DNA from: Pseudomonas agronomica
GTDB taxonomy: Bacteria > Pseudomonadota > Gammaproteobacteria > Pseudomonadales > Pseudomonadaceae
DNA: 40,161 nucleotides
Reading direction: 5' to 3'
Assembly (NCBI RefSeq): GCF_025917275.1
Contig: NZ_JAOSHO010000010.1
Span: 1 to 40,161 of the forward strand
The translations under genes were made by a program, and so were the position numbers. Positions 24,800-32,511 of this stretch are shown here, piece after piece; positions within the stretch are counted from its first letter, which is position 1, and each line of letters starts with the position of its first letter. The notes under the pieces are model-generated. The model had not been told where the DNA came from, did no database searches, and saw only the letters and a program-made list of their open reading frames with translations.

Positions 24800-26161
24800 A
24801 TGAACCCAAAGCTTGCCGAACCTGCCGTTGAAAACGATCTCTCCAGGCCTGAAGCGATCAGCCTGCGGATGGCCTTCTGGTTCTGGCTGAAACTGGGATT
24901 CATCAGCTTCGGCGGCCCTGCGGGGCAGATTTCGATCATGCACCAGGAACTGGTCGAACGGCGACGCTGGATCTCCGAGCGACGCTTCCTCCACGCGCTC
25001 AACTACTGCATGTTGCTGCCCGGGCCAGAAGCCCAGCAGTTGGCAACCTACATCGGCTGGCTGATGCATCGTTCCTGGGGCGGCGTCATCGCCGGCGCCC
25101 TGTTCGTCCTGCCGTCGCTCTTCATCCTGATCGCGCTGTCCTGGATGTACATCGCCTTCGGCGAAGTCCCGGTGGTGGCCGGCCTGTTCTATGGGATCAA
25201 GCCAGCGGTCACGGCGATCGTCGTTCAGGCGGCCCATCGAATCGGCTCGCGGGCACTGAAGAACAATTGGCTGTGGGCCATCGCCGCAGCGTCGTTCACG
25301 GCGATCTTCGCGTTCAACGTGCCCTTCCCCCTGATCGTGCTGGGCGCAGCGCTCATCGGTTATGTCGGTGGCCGCCTGGCACCGGAGAAATTCCAGGTCG
25401 GCGGGCATGGTGCTGCGAAAAAGTCGTTCGGCCCCGCCCTGATCGATGACGAAACGCCTACCCCCGATCACGCCCGTTTCAGTTGGCCGAGGCTCGCCTT
25501 CCTGGCGATGCTGGGTGTGTTGTTGTGGAGCCTGCCGATGGGCTTGCTGACTGCGCTGTTCGGCTGGGAAGGCACGTTGACGCAGATGGGTTGGTTTTTC
25601 ACCAAGGCTGCCTTGCTGACCTTCGGCGGGGCTTATGCGGTGCTGCCTTATGTCTATCAAGGCGCGGTCGGTCACTACGGCTGGCTGACCCCGACCCAGA
25701 TGATCGACGGCCTGGCGCTCGGCGAAACCACGCCCGGACCGCTGATCATGGTGGTGGCTTTCGTCGGGTTTGTCGGCGCCTATGTCTCGCAGGTGTTTGG
25801 CCCAGATCAGGTGTTCCTGGCCGGTGCCGTTGCGGCAGCCCTGGTGACCTGGTTCACCTTCCTGCCCTCCTTCCTGTTCATCCTGGCGGGCGGCCCGCTG
25901 GTGGAATCGACCCACAACGAACTCAAGTTCACCGCACCACTTACCGCCATTACCGCGGCGGTCGTCGGGGTGATCCTCAACCTCGCGTGTTTCTTTGGTT
26001 ATCACGTGCTCTGGCCAAGCGGATTCAGCGCCAGTCTCGACTGGCCTTCGGCACTGATTGCGCTGGCGGCGGCGATCGCGCTGTTTCGCTTCAAGCGCGG
26101 CGTGATCCAGGTGTTGCTCGGCTGTGCGCTAGTGGGCTTGGCCGTGCACCTGTTGCGCTAG
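24800..26161 (+). CDS. chrA: Chromate transporter, ChrA family (CHR)
   Basis: A 453-residue inner-membrane protein of the long-chain CHR family, with two homologous halves. The N-terminal half has GFISFGGPAGQISIMHQELV and LLPGPEAQQL. The C-terminal half has LLTFGGAYAVLPYV and GETTPGPLIM. Long ChrA proteins export chromate using the proton gradient. No chrB or chrR gene is adjacent, so it is a single gene and may have another anion as physiological substrate. Its ribosome site is weak. Followed by an 89-bp gap with a small CTCGA/TCGAG stem. Confidence 0.93.
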   Translation: MNPKLAEPAVENDLSRPEAISLRMAFWFWLKLGFISFGGPAGQISIMHQELVERRRWISERRFLHALNYCMLLPGPEAQQLATYIGWLMHRSWGGVIAGALFVLPSLFILIALSWMYIAFGEVPVVAGLFYGIKPAVTAIVVQAAHRIGSRALKNNWLWAIAAASFTAIFAFNVPFPLIVLGAALIGYVGGRLAPEKFQVGGHGAAKKSFGPALIDDETPTPDHARFSWPRLAFLAMLGVLLWSLPMGLLTALFGWEGTLTQMGWFFTKAALLTFGGAYAVLPYVYQGAVGHYGWLTPTQMIDGLALGETTPGPLIMVVAFVGFVGAYVSQVFGPDQVFLAGAVAAALVTWFTFLPSFLFILAGGPLVESTHNELKFTAPLTAITAAVVGVILNLACFFGYHVLWPSGFSASLDWPSALIALAAAIALFRFKRGVIQVLLGCALVGLAVHLLR

Positions 26162-26250
26162 GGCTCGACATACGTTCGAGGGGCAACTTTTCCGGAAACT
26201 GATGTCTACCGCAAGCGCGGTACCTACCGCCTGACCGGAGACCGTTTCCC

Positions 26251-26523
26251 ATGCGCCACCTCACCACCCTCGCCTTTGCAATCGTGTGCATGACGGCCCA
26301 GCAGACCCATGCTGAAGACCTCGATCGGGCGCGGGAACAGTACCTACGCTATTGGGAACAGCAGCGGGAAATGGAAAAAACCGAACGGGAAAATGACTCG
26401 CACCAAAAGGCCCAGGAGGCAATGGCTCGTGAAAAACGCAGGCATTACGAGCAGGTCCAGCGTGAGGATGCCAGGCGCAGGGCGGACTTCTATCGCCAGC
26501 GCGACAACGCTCGTCGCCAATGA
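26251..26523 (+). CDS. Small exported, highly charged helical protein
   Basis: A 90-residue protein with a signal peptide (about 1-21, ending THAED). The rest is almost wholly charged and polar (Arg, Glu, Gln, Lys) with no hydrophobic core pattern, so a long single helix or coiled coil in the periplasm is likely. GGAG precedes the start by 10 bases. I do not recognise a family. It lies between chrA and the TerC-type gene but in a separate transcript by spacing. Confidence 0.65.
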   Translation: MRHLTTLAFAIVCMTAQQTHAEDLDRAREQYLRYWEQQREMEKTERENDSHQKAQEAMAREKRRHYEQVQREDARRRADFYRQRDNARRQ

Positions 26524-26603
26524 ACCTGCCTCGCCCGCTGTCAAACACAGGGAGGTCAGTCCTCCGCCGTTGCTCCGTCAGATCCTGTAATACATCGCCT
26601 CGT

Positions 26604-26638
26604 GGGAAGCATTGGAAATCGTTGTAGGATTTCTTCCC
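26604..26638 (+). other. Bulged hairpin between the small exported protein and TerC-type gene
   Basis: GGGAA (26604-26608) can pair with TTCCC (26634-26638), and inside it GAAATC (26615-26620) with GATTTC (26628-26633), leaving a 6-nt bulge. It is 150 bp upstream of the TerC-type start. It could be the terminator of the preceding gene (no T tract follows) or part of a structured leader. A second small stem GGAGG/CCTCC is at 26551-26565. Confidence 0.35.
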
Positions 26639-26786
26639 CAATTATTGTCAGGCCTGTATGAACACCCTCCAGGAACCTCCCAGTCGTTTTGCAACGAACA
26701 TGACCTTTCCCAGTGCGGCGGTACCTTGCCTAGGCTCGTCGCAGCTCCCTGCCCTCGCATTGATCGTCCGGGGGCGCGAATAACCC

Positions 26787-28343
26787 ATGGAATGGATAGC
26801 TGACCCCACGGCATGGCTGGGCCTGCTGACGTTGATCGTGCTGGAGCTGGTGCTCGGCATCGATAACCTGGTATTCATCGCCATCCTGGCCGACAAACTG
26901 CCCCCCGAACAACGTGACCGTGCCCGTGTCATCGGCCTGTCCCTGGCGTTGCTGATGCGCCTGGGCCTGCTGGCGAGCATTTCGTGGATGGTGACCCTGA
27001 CCAACCCGCTGTTCGAAGTCCTTGGCAAGACGTTCTCCGGTCGGGACTTGATCATGCTGTTCGGCGGCGTGTTCCTGTTGTTCAAGGCAACCATGGAACT
27101 GCACGAACGACTCGAAGGCCACGTGGCGCAACGTTCCGGCAACGCAGCCTACGCATTGTTCTGGCCCATCGTGGCGCAGATCGTGGTGCTGGACGCGGTC
27201 TTTTCCCTGGATGCGGTGATTACCGCCGTGGGCATGGTGGAACACCTGTCGGTCATGATGATCGCGGTGATTTTCTCCATCGGCTTGATGATGATCGCGA
27301 GCAAGCCGCTGACCCGTTTCGTCAACGGCCACCCAACGGTCATCATGCTTTGCCTGGGCTTTTTGATGATGATCGGCTTCAGCCTCACCGCCGAGGGCCT
27401 GGGCTTCCACATTCCGAAAGGCTATTTGTACGCCGCGATCGGTTTCTCGATTCTGATTGAGCTGTTCAACCAACTGGCGCGCGCCCGTCGCAAGAAAAGC
27501 CTGCAAGGCGTAAGGCCGATGCGCGAGCGAACCGCCCACGCGGTGATGCGCTTGCTGGGCGGCCAAAGGCTGAGTGCCGATGAAGTCGGCGAGGAAATCG
27601 CCGACATGCTGGCCGGTGAAGAACCTGAACAGGTTTTCCATCGACGCGAACGGGTCATGATCAGTGGCGTGCTGCAATTGGCGGAGCGCCCGATACGCAG
27701 CGTGATGACCCACCGCGCGCAAATCGATCACCTCGACCTGGCAGACACACCGGACGAAATCCGCACGACGCTGATGTACTCCGCGTATTCCCGCTTGCCA
27801 TTGATCCGGGAAGGACGCGTGGATGAACCCCTGGGCTTCGTCCACAAAAAAGAGCTGCTCAAGGAGTTACTGGCGGGCGATCAGCCGAACCTGGAAGCCA
27901 TGGCGCGCAAAGCCATCAACCTGCTCGACAGTTTCACGATCCTCAACGCGCTGGAACAAATGCGCAAGGAATCGACCCACATCGCATTCGTTGTGAATGA
28001 ATTCGGGGACTTCGTCGGCCTGCTGACCATGACCGACATCCTGGAGTCCATTGCCGGTGAACTGCCGGATGCCAGTGAAATCGGGGGGCCGAATATCGTC
28101 GCCCAGGACGGCGGTTTCCTCGTCAGCGGCGCCATGAATCTCAGCCAGGTTCGCGAACACATCGGCTTCCAGGCGACAGCGACGGAGGATTACCAGACGC
28201 TTGCCGGCTTGGTGATGAGCTTGCTGGACCGTCTGCCGATCATCGGAGACACCCTTCGCTGGCAAGAATGGAGCATGACCGTCGTGGGCGTCGAAGAGCG
28301 TCGGGTGACAAGGGTCTTGTTACGCGTCGAGGATCTCGGCTGA
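26787..28343 (+). CDS. TerC-family membrane protein with CBS pair and CorC/HlyC domain
   Basis: A 518-residue inner-membrane protein. The N-terminal ~235 residues are a TerC domain with acidic intramembrane motifs [11 protein letters not shown] and [13 protein letters not shown] tandem CBS pair follows (about 300-420, with [14 protein letters not shown] and [19 protein letters not shown]), then a CorC/HlyC C-terminal domain. This is the YoaE/YegH arrangement. TerC proteins are linked to manganese or other metal export and to membrane-protein metalation; CBS domains bind adenine nucleotides. No clear ribosome site is seen before ATG 26787. I looked for a yybP-ykoY manganese riboswitch upstream and did not recognise one. 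Confidence 0.92.
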   Translation: MEWIADPTAWLGLLTLIVLELVLGIDNLVFIAILADKLPPEQRDRARVIGLSLALLMRLGLLASISWMVTLTNPLFEVLGKTFSGRDLIMLFGGVFLLFKATMELHERLEGHVAQRSGNAAYALFWPIVAQIVVLDAVFSLDAVITAVGMVEHLSVMMIAVIFSIGLMMIASKPLTRFVNGHPTVIMLCLGFLMMIGFSLTAEGLGFHIPKGYLYAAIGFSILIELFNQLARARRKKSLQGVRPMRERTAHAVMRLLGGQRLSADEVGEEIADMLAGEEPEQVFHRRERVMISGVLQLAERPIRSVMTHRAQIDHLDLADTPDEIRTTLMYSAYSRLPLIREGRVDEPLGFVHKKELLKELLAGDQPNLEAMARKAINLLDSFTILNALEQMRKESTHIAFVVNEFGDFVGLLTMTDILESIAGELPDASEIGGPNIVAQDGGFLVSGAMNLSQVREHIGFQATATEDYQTLAGLVMSLLDRLPIIGDTLRWQEWSMTVVGVEERRVTRVLLRVEDLG

Positions 28344-28387
28344 CCGGTCCCATGAGAAGCCCTCGGAAAAACATGCTGGCCGAGCAG

Positions 28388-28424
28388 TATATGAAACGTA
28401 TATGCTTCGCTTACGTTTCATATA
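28388..28424. promoter_or_regulatory. Perfect 13-bp inverted repeat at the ParD-like gene
   Basis: TATATGAAACGTA (28388-28400) and its exact complement TACGTTTCATATA (28412-28424) flank an 11-nt loop. GTATATG also recurs as a direct repeat (28387-28393, 28398-28404). The right arm touches the AGGAG ribosome site (28424-28428). Antitoxins commonly bind such repeats to autoregulate. As RNA, the hairpin would also hold the ribosome site. Confidence 0.75.
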
Positions 28425-28435
28425 GGAGCTACACA

Positions 28436-28648
28436 GTGGGCATTGTCAACATCGACGACGAACTCCACGATCAGCTGCGCAGGGCAACCAAGGTGTCCTG
28501 CCGCTCGATCAACGCGCAGGCGGCCTTCTGGATCAAGGTCGGCATGCTGTGCGAGACCAACCCTACCCTCAGCTTCAACGAGATCATCCAGCGCGAACTC
28601 AGTGACGCCGGTGTCACCGCGCAGCCACTGGAGGCCAGCTATCAATGA
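28436..28648 (+). CDS. ParD-like ribbon-helix-helix protein
   Basis: A 70-residue protein from GTG 28436, with AGGAG seven bases upstream. The order, beta-strand GIVNIDDEL (2-10) then helices with RSINAQAAFWIKVG (23-36), fits the ParD_like family related to RHH antitoxins of toxin-antitoxin loci. An open frame continues upstream to 28268 but would run through the inverted repeat and has no support. The stop overlaps the next ATG (28645-28648), so translation is coupled to a methionine aminopeptidase. No ParE/RelE toxin is present. Likely a DNA-binding autoregulator of the two-gene unit; whether it also binds the enzyme is unknown. Confidence 0.85.
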   Translation: MGIVNIDDELHDQLRRATKVSCRSINAQAAFWIKVGMLCETNPTLSFNEIIQRELSDAGVTAQPLEASYQ

Positions 28649-29421
28649 TCAAGCGACCCGAGGAAGTGGCCTTGATGGCTGAATCCGGCCGGCTGCTGGC
28701 GTCAGTCTTCGAACGGCTGGACCGGACCTCTTTGATCGGCTTGTCGACGCTTCAGATCGATGAAATGGTCGAGCATATGATTGTCCGGGACCTCCAGGCC
28801 CGCCCTGCCAGCAAAGGGCAGTACGGGTATGGCTTCGTGCTGAACTGCTCGATCAACGAGGTGGTCTGCCACGGAGTGCCGTCGCGCTCGCAGCTGCTTC
28901 AAGACGGTGACATCGTCAATCTCGACATCACCTTGGAGAAGAACGGCTATATCGCCGACTCCAGCAAGACGTACCTGATCGGCAACGTCGATCCAGTTGC
29001 CAGGAAACTCGTCCGGGTCACCTACGAAGCGATGTGGAAAGGCATCCGCAGCGTCCGCCCGGGGGCACGCCTGGGCGACATCGGCTCAGCCATTCAACGC
29101 CATGCCACGCTCAACGGTTATTCCGTGGTCCGTGAATACTGCGGCCATGGCATCGGCCGGCAGATGCACGAAGAACCTCAGGTGCTGCACTTCGGCAGGC
29201 CGGGAACCGGGCTCGTCCTGCGTGAAGGCATGGTCTTCACCATCGAACCGATGCTCAACCAAGGTGCGCCGCACGTCAGGACCGAGGCCGACGGATGGAC
29301 CGTGGTCACGAAGGACGGGGCGCTTTCCGCGCAATTCGAACATACCGTGGCGGTGACGCCTTGCGGTTTTTCGGTATTGACGTTGCGTGCTGATGAATCG
29401 GGCATGGTGGACGACCGATAG
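28645..29421 (+). CDS. map: Type I methionine aminopeptidase (accessory copy)
   Basis: A 258-residue metallo-aminopeptidase that removes N-terminal methionine. All metal and active-site positions of E. coli MetAP are matched at a constant offset of three: H76, D94, D105, H168, E201, E232. The segments CHGVPS, CGHGIG and FTIEPM are intact, so it should be active. It is not near rpsB-tsf, where the housekeeping pseudomonad map gene usually lies, so it is probably a second copy. It is coupled by ATGA to a ParD-like gene behind a strong inverted repeat, suggesting conditional expression. There is no N-terminal zinc or SH3-like extension. Confidence 0.93.
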   Translation: MIKRPEEVALMAESGRLLASVFERLDRTSLIGLSTLQIDEMVEHMIVRDLQARPASKGQYGYGFVLNCSINEVVCHGVPSRSQLLQDGDIVNLDITLEKNGYIADSSKTYLIGNVDPVARKLVRVTYEAMWKGIRSVRPGARLGDIGSAIQRHATLNGYSVVREYCGHGIGRQMHEEPQVLHFGRPGTGLVLREGMVFTIEPMLNQGAPHVRTEADGWTVVTKDGALSAQFEHTVAVTPCGFSVLTLRADESGMVDDR

Positions 29422-29448
29422 TTTCAGCGTGATGGACACCGCTGTCGT

Positions 29449-30360
29449 TCAATCGCTGAGATAACGTTCGAAACGCGCCGCCAGAAAGGCCCTCAACATC
29501 TGTACCGCAGGCGTCAGCGAAGTGCGGTGGGCGCACACCAATTGGAGCGGTGCTGGCTGGCCATAGTCCGGCGGGAAAACTTCCACCAGGCGGCCACTGC
29601 GCAGGTCGTCCATGACGTCGAGCCTGGATTTGTAGACGATCCCCTGCCCCGTCACCGCCCAGCGCCTGACGATATCGGCATCATCGCTGATGCGATTCCC
29701 GGCGACCTGGACCGTCTCCACCCCCTTGGGCGTCTGGAAACTCCAGCGTTCGAAGGTCTGCTCGCCCATCACATAACGAAGGCAATTGTGCCCGCTCAAC
29801 TCGGCGGGCGTCCGTGGCCGGCCATGGCGCGCGATGTAGTCAGGGGATGCGCACACGGTCCGCCTGTTGGAGGGTTCCAGCGCCAAGGACACGAGGCTCG
29901 AGTCGGCCAACTGGCCGTAGCGGATGCTCGCGTCCAGGTGCTCGCTGAACAGATCCGCCACCTGGTCGCTGACGCGCAACTGCAACAGCACCTTGGGGTG
30001 CAACTGCTGGAACTCATCCAGCCACGGCAGCAACAGGTTGCGCCCGATGTCCGAAGGCATGGACAGGCGCAGCGTCCCGGCCACTTCATCGCGCCCCTGG
30101 GCCAGGGCAAGTTCGCCATCTCCCAACGCTTCCAGTGCCTGCCTCGCATGCGCCAGGTAGCGCTCACCGTCATCCGACAGACGCAGCCGCCTCGTGGAGC
30201 GCACGAACAACCGCACGCCCAGGCTTGCTTCGAGCCGCTGTACCGCGACGCTCGCGAGTGCCGGAGAGATGTCCAGCAACCGTGCCGCCGCAGAAAAACT
30301 GCCGACATCCGTCGTGGTCACGAACACCTGGAGGTCATCGACTCGAATGATTTTCTTCAC
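29449..30360 (-). CDS. LysR-family regulator
   Basis: A 303-residue LysR protein starting at GTG 30360. The HTH includes FSAAARLLDISPALASVAVQ and the effector domain starts near GTLRLSMP. Its start overlaps the TetR stop (GTGA, 30357-30360), so both regulators are in one transcript, an unusual pairing. It resembles the large group of LysR proteins with HPKVLLQLRVSD-type cores that control nearby oxidoreductases. Its targets are not evident here; the divergent amidase or an unlinked gene is possible. Confidence 0.92.
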   Translation of the reverse strand: MKKIIRVDDLQVFVTTTDVGSFSAAARLLDISPALASVAVQRLEASLGVRLFVRSTRRLRLSDDGERYLAHARQALEALGDGELALAQGRDEVAGTLRLSMPSDIGRNLLLPWLDEFQQLHPKVLLQLRVSDQVADLFSEHLDASIRYGQLADSSLVSLALEPSNRRTVCASPDYIARHGRPRTPAELSGHNCLRYVMGEQTFERWSFQTPKGVETVQVAGNRISDDADIVRRWAVTGQGIVYKSRLDVMDDLRSGRLVEVFPPDYGQPAPLQLVCAHRTSLTPAVQMLRAFLAARFERYLSD

Positions 30361-30950
30361 GCTGCAGGGTCTCTCGATTCACCGGCGATTTTTTTCCGAA
30401 CCATCGCCACGAGATTTTCGCCGACGCCCTCGACGCTGTTGTTCTGCGCAACGACCTGGGCCCCCTCCATCAAATAGGTGAGTTCCATCGCCACTTGGTT
30501 CGGCTCGGCCAGGCCGGCTTCGACACAGAGCGCCACCAACCGGAGGAACTGACGTTTTTTGTGTGCTTCGATGAGGGCGCGGGCCGGATGTGCCCGCTCA
30601 GGGATCTCCGCCAATGAATTGGTGAACGGACAGCCCCGATAGGATGAGGTCGACAGGTCCTGTGCGATGAATTCGGCAAATCCGAGAAGCTGCGCCTTGG
30701 GATCACCGGCGCGCTGCGCGGCCAGGGTTTCGAAGATTTCGGAGTATTGCTCGACGAGCAACCGCAGCCACTCAAGCACCAGCGCGTCTTTCGAATCGAA
30801 ATGGCGGTAGACGGTCATCTTGGTCGACTTGGCCTTGGCCGCAATGGCATCCACCGTTACCCGGTGGATGCCTTCGGTAAAAAAAAGCTCCTCGGCTGCA
30901 TCGAGAATCCGTTCTCGAGGGGCCAACTGGGGAATTCGTTCGGGCCGCAT
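30357..30950 (-). CDS. TetR-family repressor
   Basis: A 197-residue TetR protein. The HTH is at about 32-51 (TVDAIAAKAKSTKMTVYRHF). The C-terminal ligand domain is of the common type with SSYRGCPFTN. GGAG precedes the ATG. It diverges from the amidase gene across a region with four AGTATC hexamers, which is probably its operator, so it likely represses both the amidase and its own two-gene unit. Effector unknown, possibly an amide or its product. Confidence 0.92.
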   Translation of the reverse strand: MRPERIPQLAPRERILDAAEELFFTEGIHRVTVDAIAAKAKSTKMTVYRHFDSKDALVLEWLRLLVEQYSEIFETLAAQRAGDPKAQLLGFAEFIAQDLSTSSYRGCPFTNSLAEIPERAHPARALIEAHKKRQFLRLVALCVEAGLAEPNQVAMELTYLMEGAQVVAQNNSVEGVGENLVAMVRKKIAGESRDPAA

Positions 30951-30970
30951 GACGTTCTCCGCTTGACTTT

Positions 30971-31016
30971 GATACTCAGCAGTATCGTACTATACCAATT
31001 AGTATCATTCGATACT
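30971..31016. promoter_or_regulatory. TetR/amidase divergent operator with four AGTATC hexamers
   Basis: GATACT (30971-30976), AGTATC (30981-30986), AGTATC (31001-31006) and GATACT (31011-31016) form two hexamer pairs, each with 4-nt spacing, one facing out and one facing in. The outer two of the last three copies extend to AGTATCG/CGATACT. A rightward promoter TTGATA (30969-30974), 16 bp, TATACC (30991-30996) overlaps it, so repressor binding would block the amidase. Confidence 0.65.
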
Positions 31017-31065
31017 GACGAGTAAATAATAACGCTTTTGCCAGGCTATTGGCTCGGAGAATGTG

Positions 31066-32502
31066 ATGAAACCCGCTGAATACGCCGAATACGATGCACT
31101 GGGCCTGGCTGAGCTGATCGCCAGCGGCCAAGTCACCCAAGCCGAAGTTCGGGCCGCGGCACTGTCCGCCATCGAGCAGCTCAACCCAAGGATCAATGCC
31201 GTCGTTGAGGTTTGGGAAGATGAACCCGCCGCCGCTACCGGGCCGTTCGCCGGCGTGCCCTTTCTGGTCAAGGACCTCGGCTTGACCAGAAAGGGGCGCT
31301 TGAATGAATTGGGCAGTCGCCTGGCCGCCGGATGCGTCGCCGAGGAGGACTCCAATTTGATGGTCCGCTTGCGGCAGGCAGGGCTGATCACTCTCGGCAG
31401 GACCACCACGCCGGAACTGGCGGCCAGCACCACCACTGAAGCGGTTTTTTCGGGACCGACACGCAACCCCTGGGCGCTGGGTCGCAGTGCGGGTGGCTCT
31501 AGCGGAGGCTCGGCGGCCGCCGTCGCCGCTGGCCTGGTTCCTGCCGCGCACGCCACCGATGGCGGCGGTTCGATCCGTGTTCCTGCCGCCTCCACTGGAT
31601 TATTCGGCCTCAAGCCCAGCCGGGGCAGGATTTCAATGGGCCCGGCGGTGGATGAGGTATGGGCCGGGCTCGCGGTTCATGGGGTAGTCAGTCGCACCGT
31701 GCGTGACAGCGCTGCCCTGCTTGATGCAACCCAGGGTGCAGCCGTGGGCGATCCGTTTGAGATCGCCAAGCCGCAGCGTGCCTATTTATCGGAAGTGACC
31801 CGCGAGCCGGGATCGCTGCGCATTGGTCTTCTGGTGCATCCACTGAATGCCACTCATTCTGTCGAACCGATCGCCAATGCGACTCGCCATGTCGCCGTCC
31901 AGCTCCAAGGCATGGGACACAACGTGGAAGAAGTCTGCCTCGACATTGGCCTCGGTTGGGAAGGTTTTGTCGAGATGAATGCCCGGTTTTGGTCAGCCAA
32001 CACCGCTGCCTGGATCAACGCCATCGCCGCCGGAACCGGCCGCCCCATCGATGCCAGCACGCTTGAGCCGGCCACGCTGTCGCTACACCGGATGGGCACT
32101 GAACTCACTGCCACCGATTTGCTGGAGGCCATGCACTACAGGAATGTCGTGACCCGCAGCCTGGGCAACTTTTTCTGCAAATACGACATCCTGCTGAGTC
32201 CGACGCTGCCAGCGCTGCCGCCCGCATTGGGTCGGTACAACGAAGGCCAGGAGCAGTTGGATGGCAAGGGCTGGATGCACCGCGTATTCAACCATTCGCC
32301 TTTCACCGCGTTGGCCAATGTAACGGGGTCCCCTTCCATGTCGGTGCCACTGGCGTTTGATCCGGAAACAGGCTTGCCTATCGGCGTGCAGTTCTCGGCG
32401 GGTTTTGGTCGGGAAGACATGCTGCTGCGCCTGGCAGGACAATTGGAGCGTGCATTGCCTTGGACGGCGCGCAGACCTCAGGTCTGGGCTGGGAAGTCAT
32501 GA
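31066..32502 (+). CDS. Amidase-signature enzyme, NylA-like
   Basis: A 478-residue amidase of the Ser-cisSer-Lys family. Catalytic residues are K69 (FLVKDL), cis-S145 in GGSSGGS, and nucleophile S169 in DGGGSIR. Spacing (24 between the two serines) and length match 6-aminohexanoate cyclic-dimer hydrolase (NylA) and its relatives, and the segment GPFAGVPFLVKDL fits this subgroup better than GatA. ATG 31066 has GGAG six bases upstream; GTG 31063 is equally in frame. Divergent from and probably repressed by the TetR protein. Converges with the GGDEF-EAL gene with 9 bp between stops. Real substrate is unknown; NylA-type enzymes also occur far from nylon waste. Confidence 0.9.
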   Translation: MKPAEYAEYDALGLAELIASGQVTQAEVRAAALSAIEQLNPRINAVVEVWEDEPAAATGPFAGVPFLVKDLGLTRKGRLNELGSRLAAGCVAEEDSNLMVRLRQAGLITLGRTTTPELAASTTTEAVFSGPTRNPWALGRSAGGSSGGSAAAVAAGLVPAAHATDGGGSIRVPAASTGLFGLKPSRGRISMGPAVDEVWAGLAVHGVVSRTVRDSAALLDATQGAAVGDPFEIAKPQRAYLSEVTREPGSLRIGLLVHPLNATHSVEPIANATRHVAVQLQGMGHNVEEVCLDIGLGWEGFVEMNARFWSANTAAWINAIAAGTGRPIDASTLEPATLSLHRMGTELTATDLLEAMHYRNVVTRSLGNFFCKYDILLSPTLPALPPALGRYNEGQEQLDGKGWMHRVFNHSPFTALANVTGSPSMSVPLAFDPETGLPIGVQFSAGFGREDMLLRLAGQLERALPWTARRPQVWAGKS

Positions 32503-32511
32503 CACGCTGAA

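Noticed and set aside
24752..26005. Long minus-strand frame opposite chrA
   Set aside because: Composition rich in Gln, Arg, His and Asp with no hydrophobic core, whereas the plus strand encodes an intact ChrA.
26524..26786. yybP-ykoY manganese riboswitch
   Set aside because: Expected from the TerC context, but I could not find the conserved internal-loop sequences.
26730..27845. 371-codon minus-strand frame opposite the TerC-type gene
   Set aside because: Antisense shadow of a recognised membrane protein; the His/Gln/Asp-rich composition is typical of such shadows.
28268..28435. Longer version of the ParD-like protein
   Set aside because: The extension would read through the 13-bp inverted repeat and the end of the TerC-type gene. 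GTG 28436 has AGGAG at ideal spacing and begins the conserved domain.
28436..29421. Classical ParDE toxin-antitoxin pair
   Set aside because: The partner is an intact methionine aminopeptidase, not a ParE/RelE-fold toxin.
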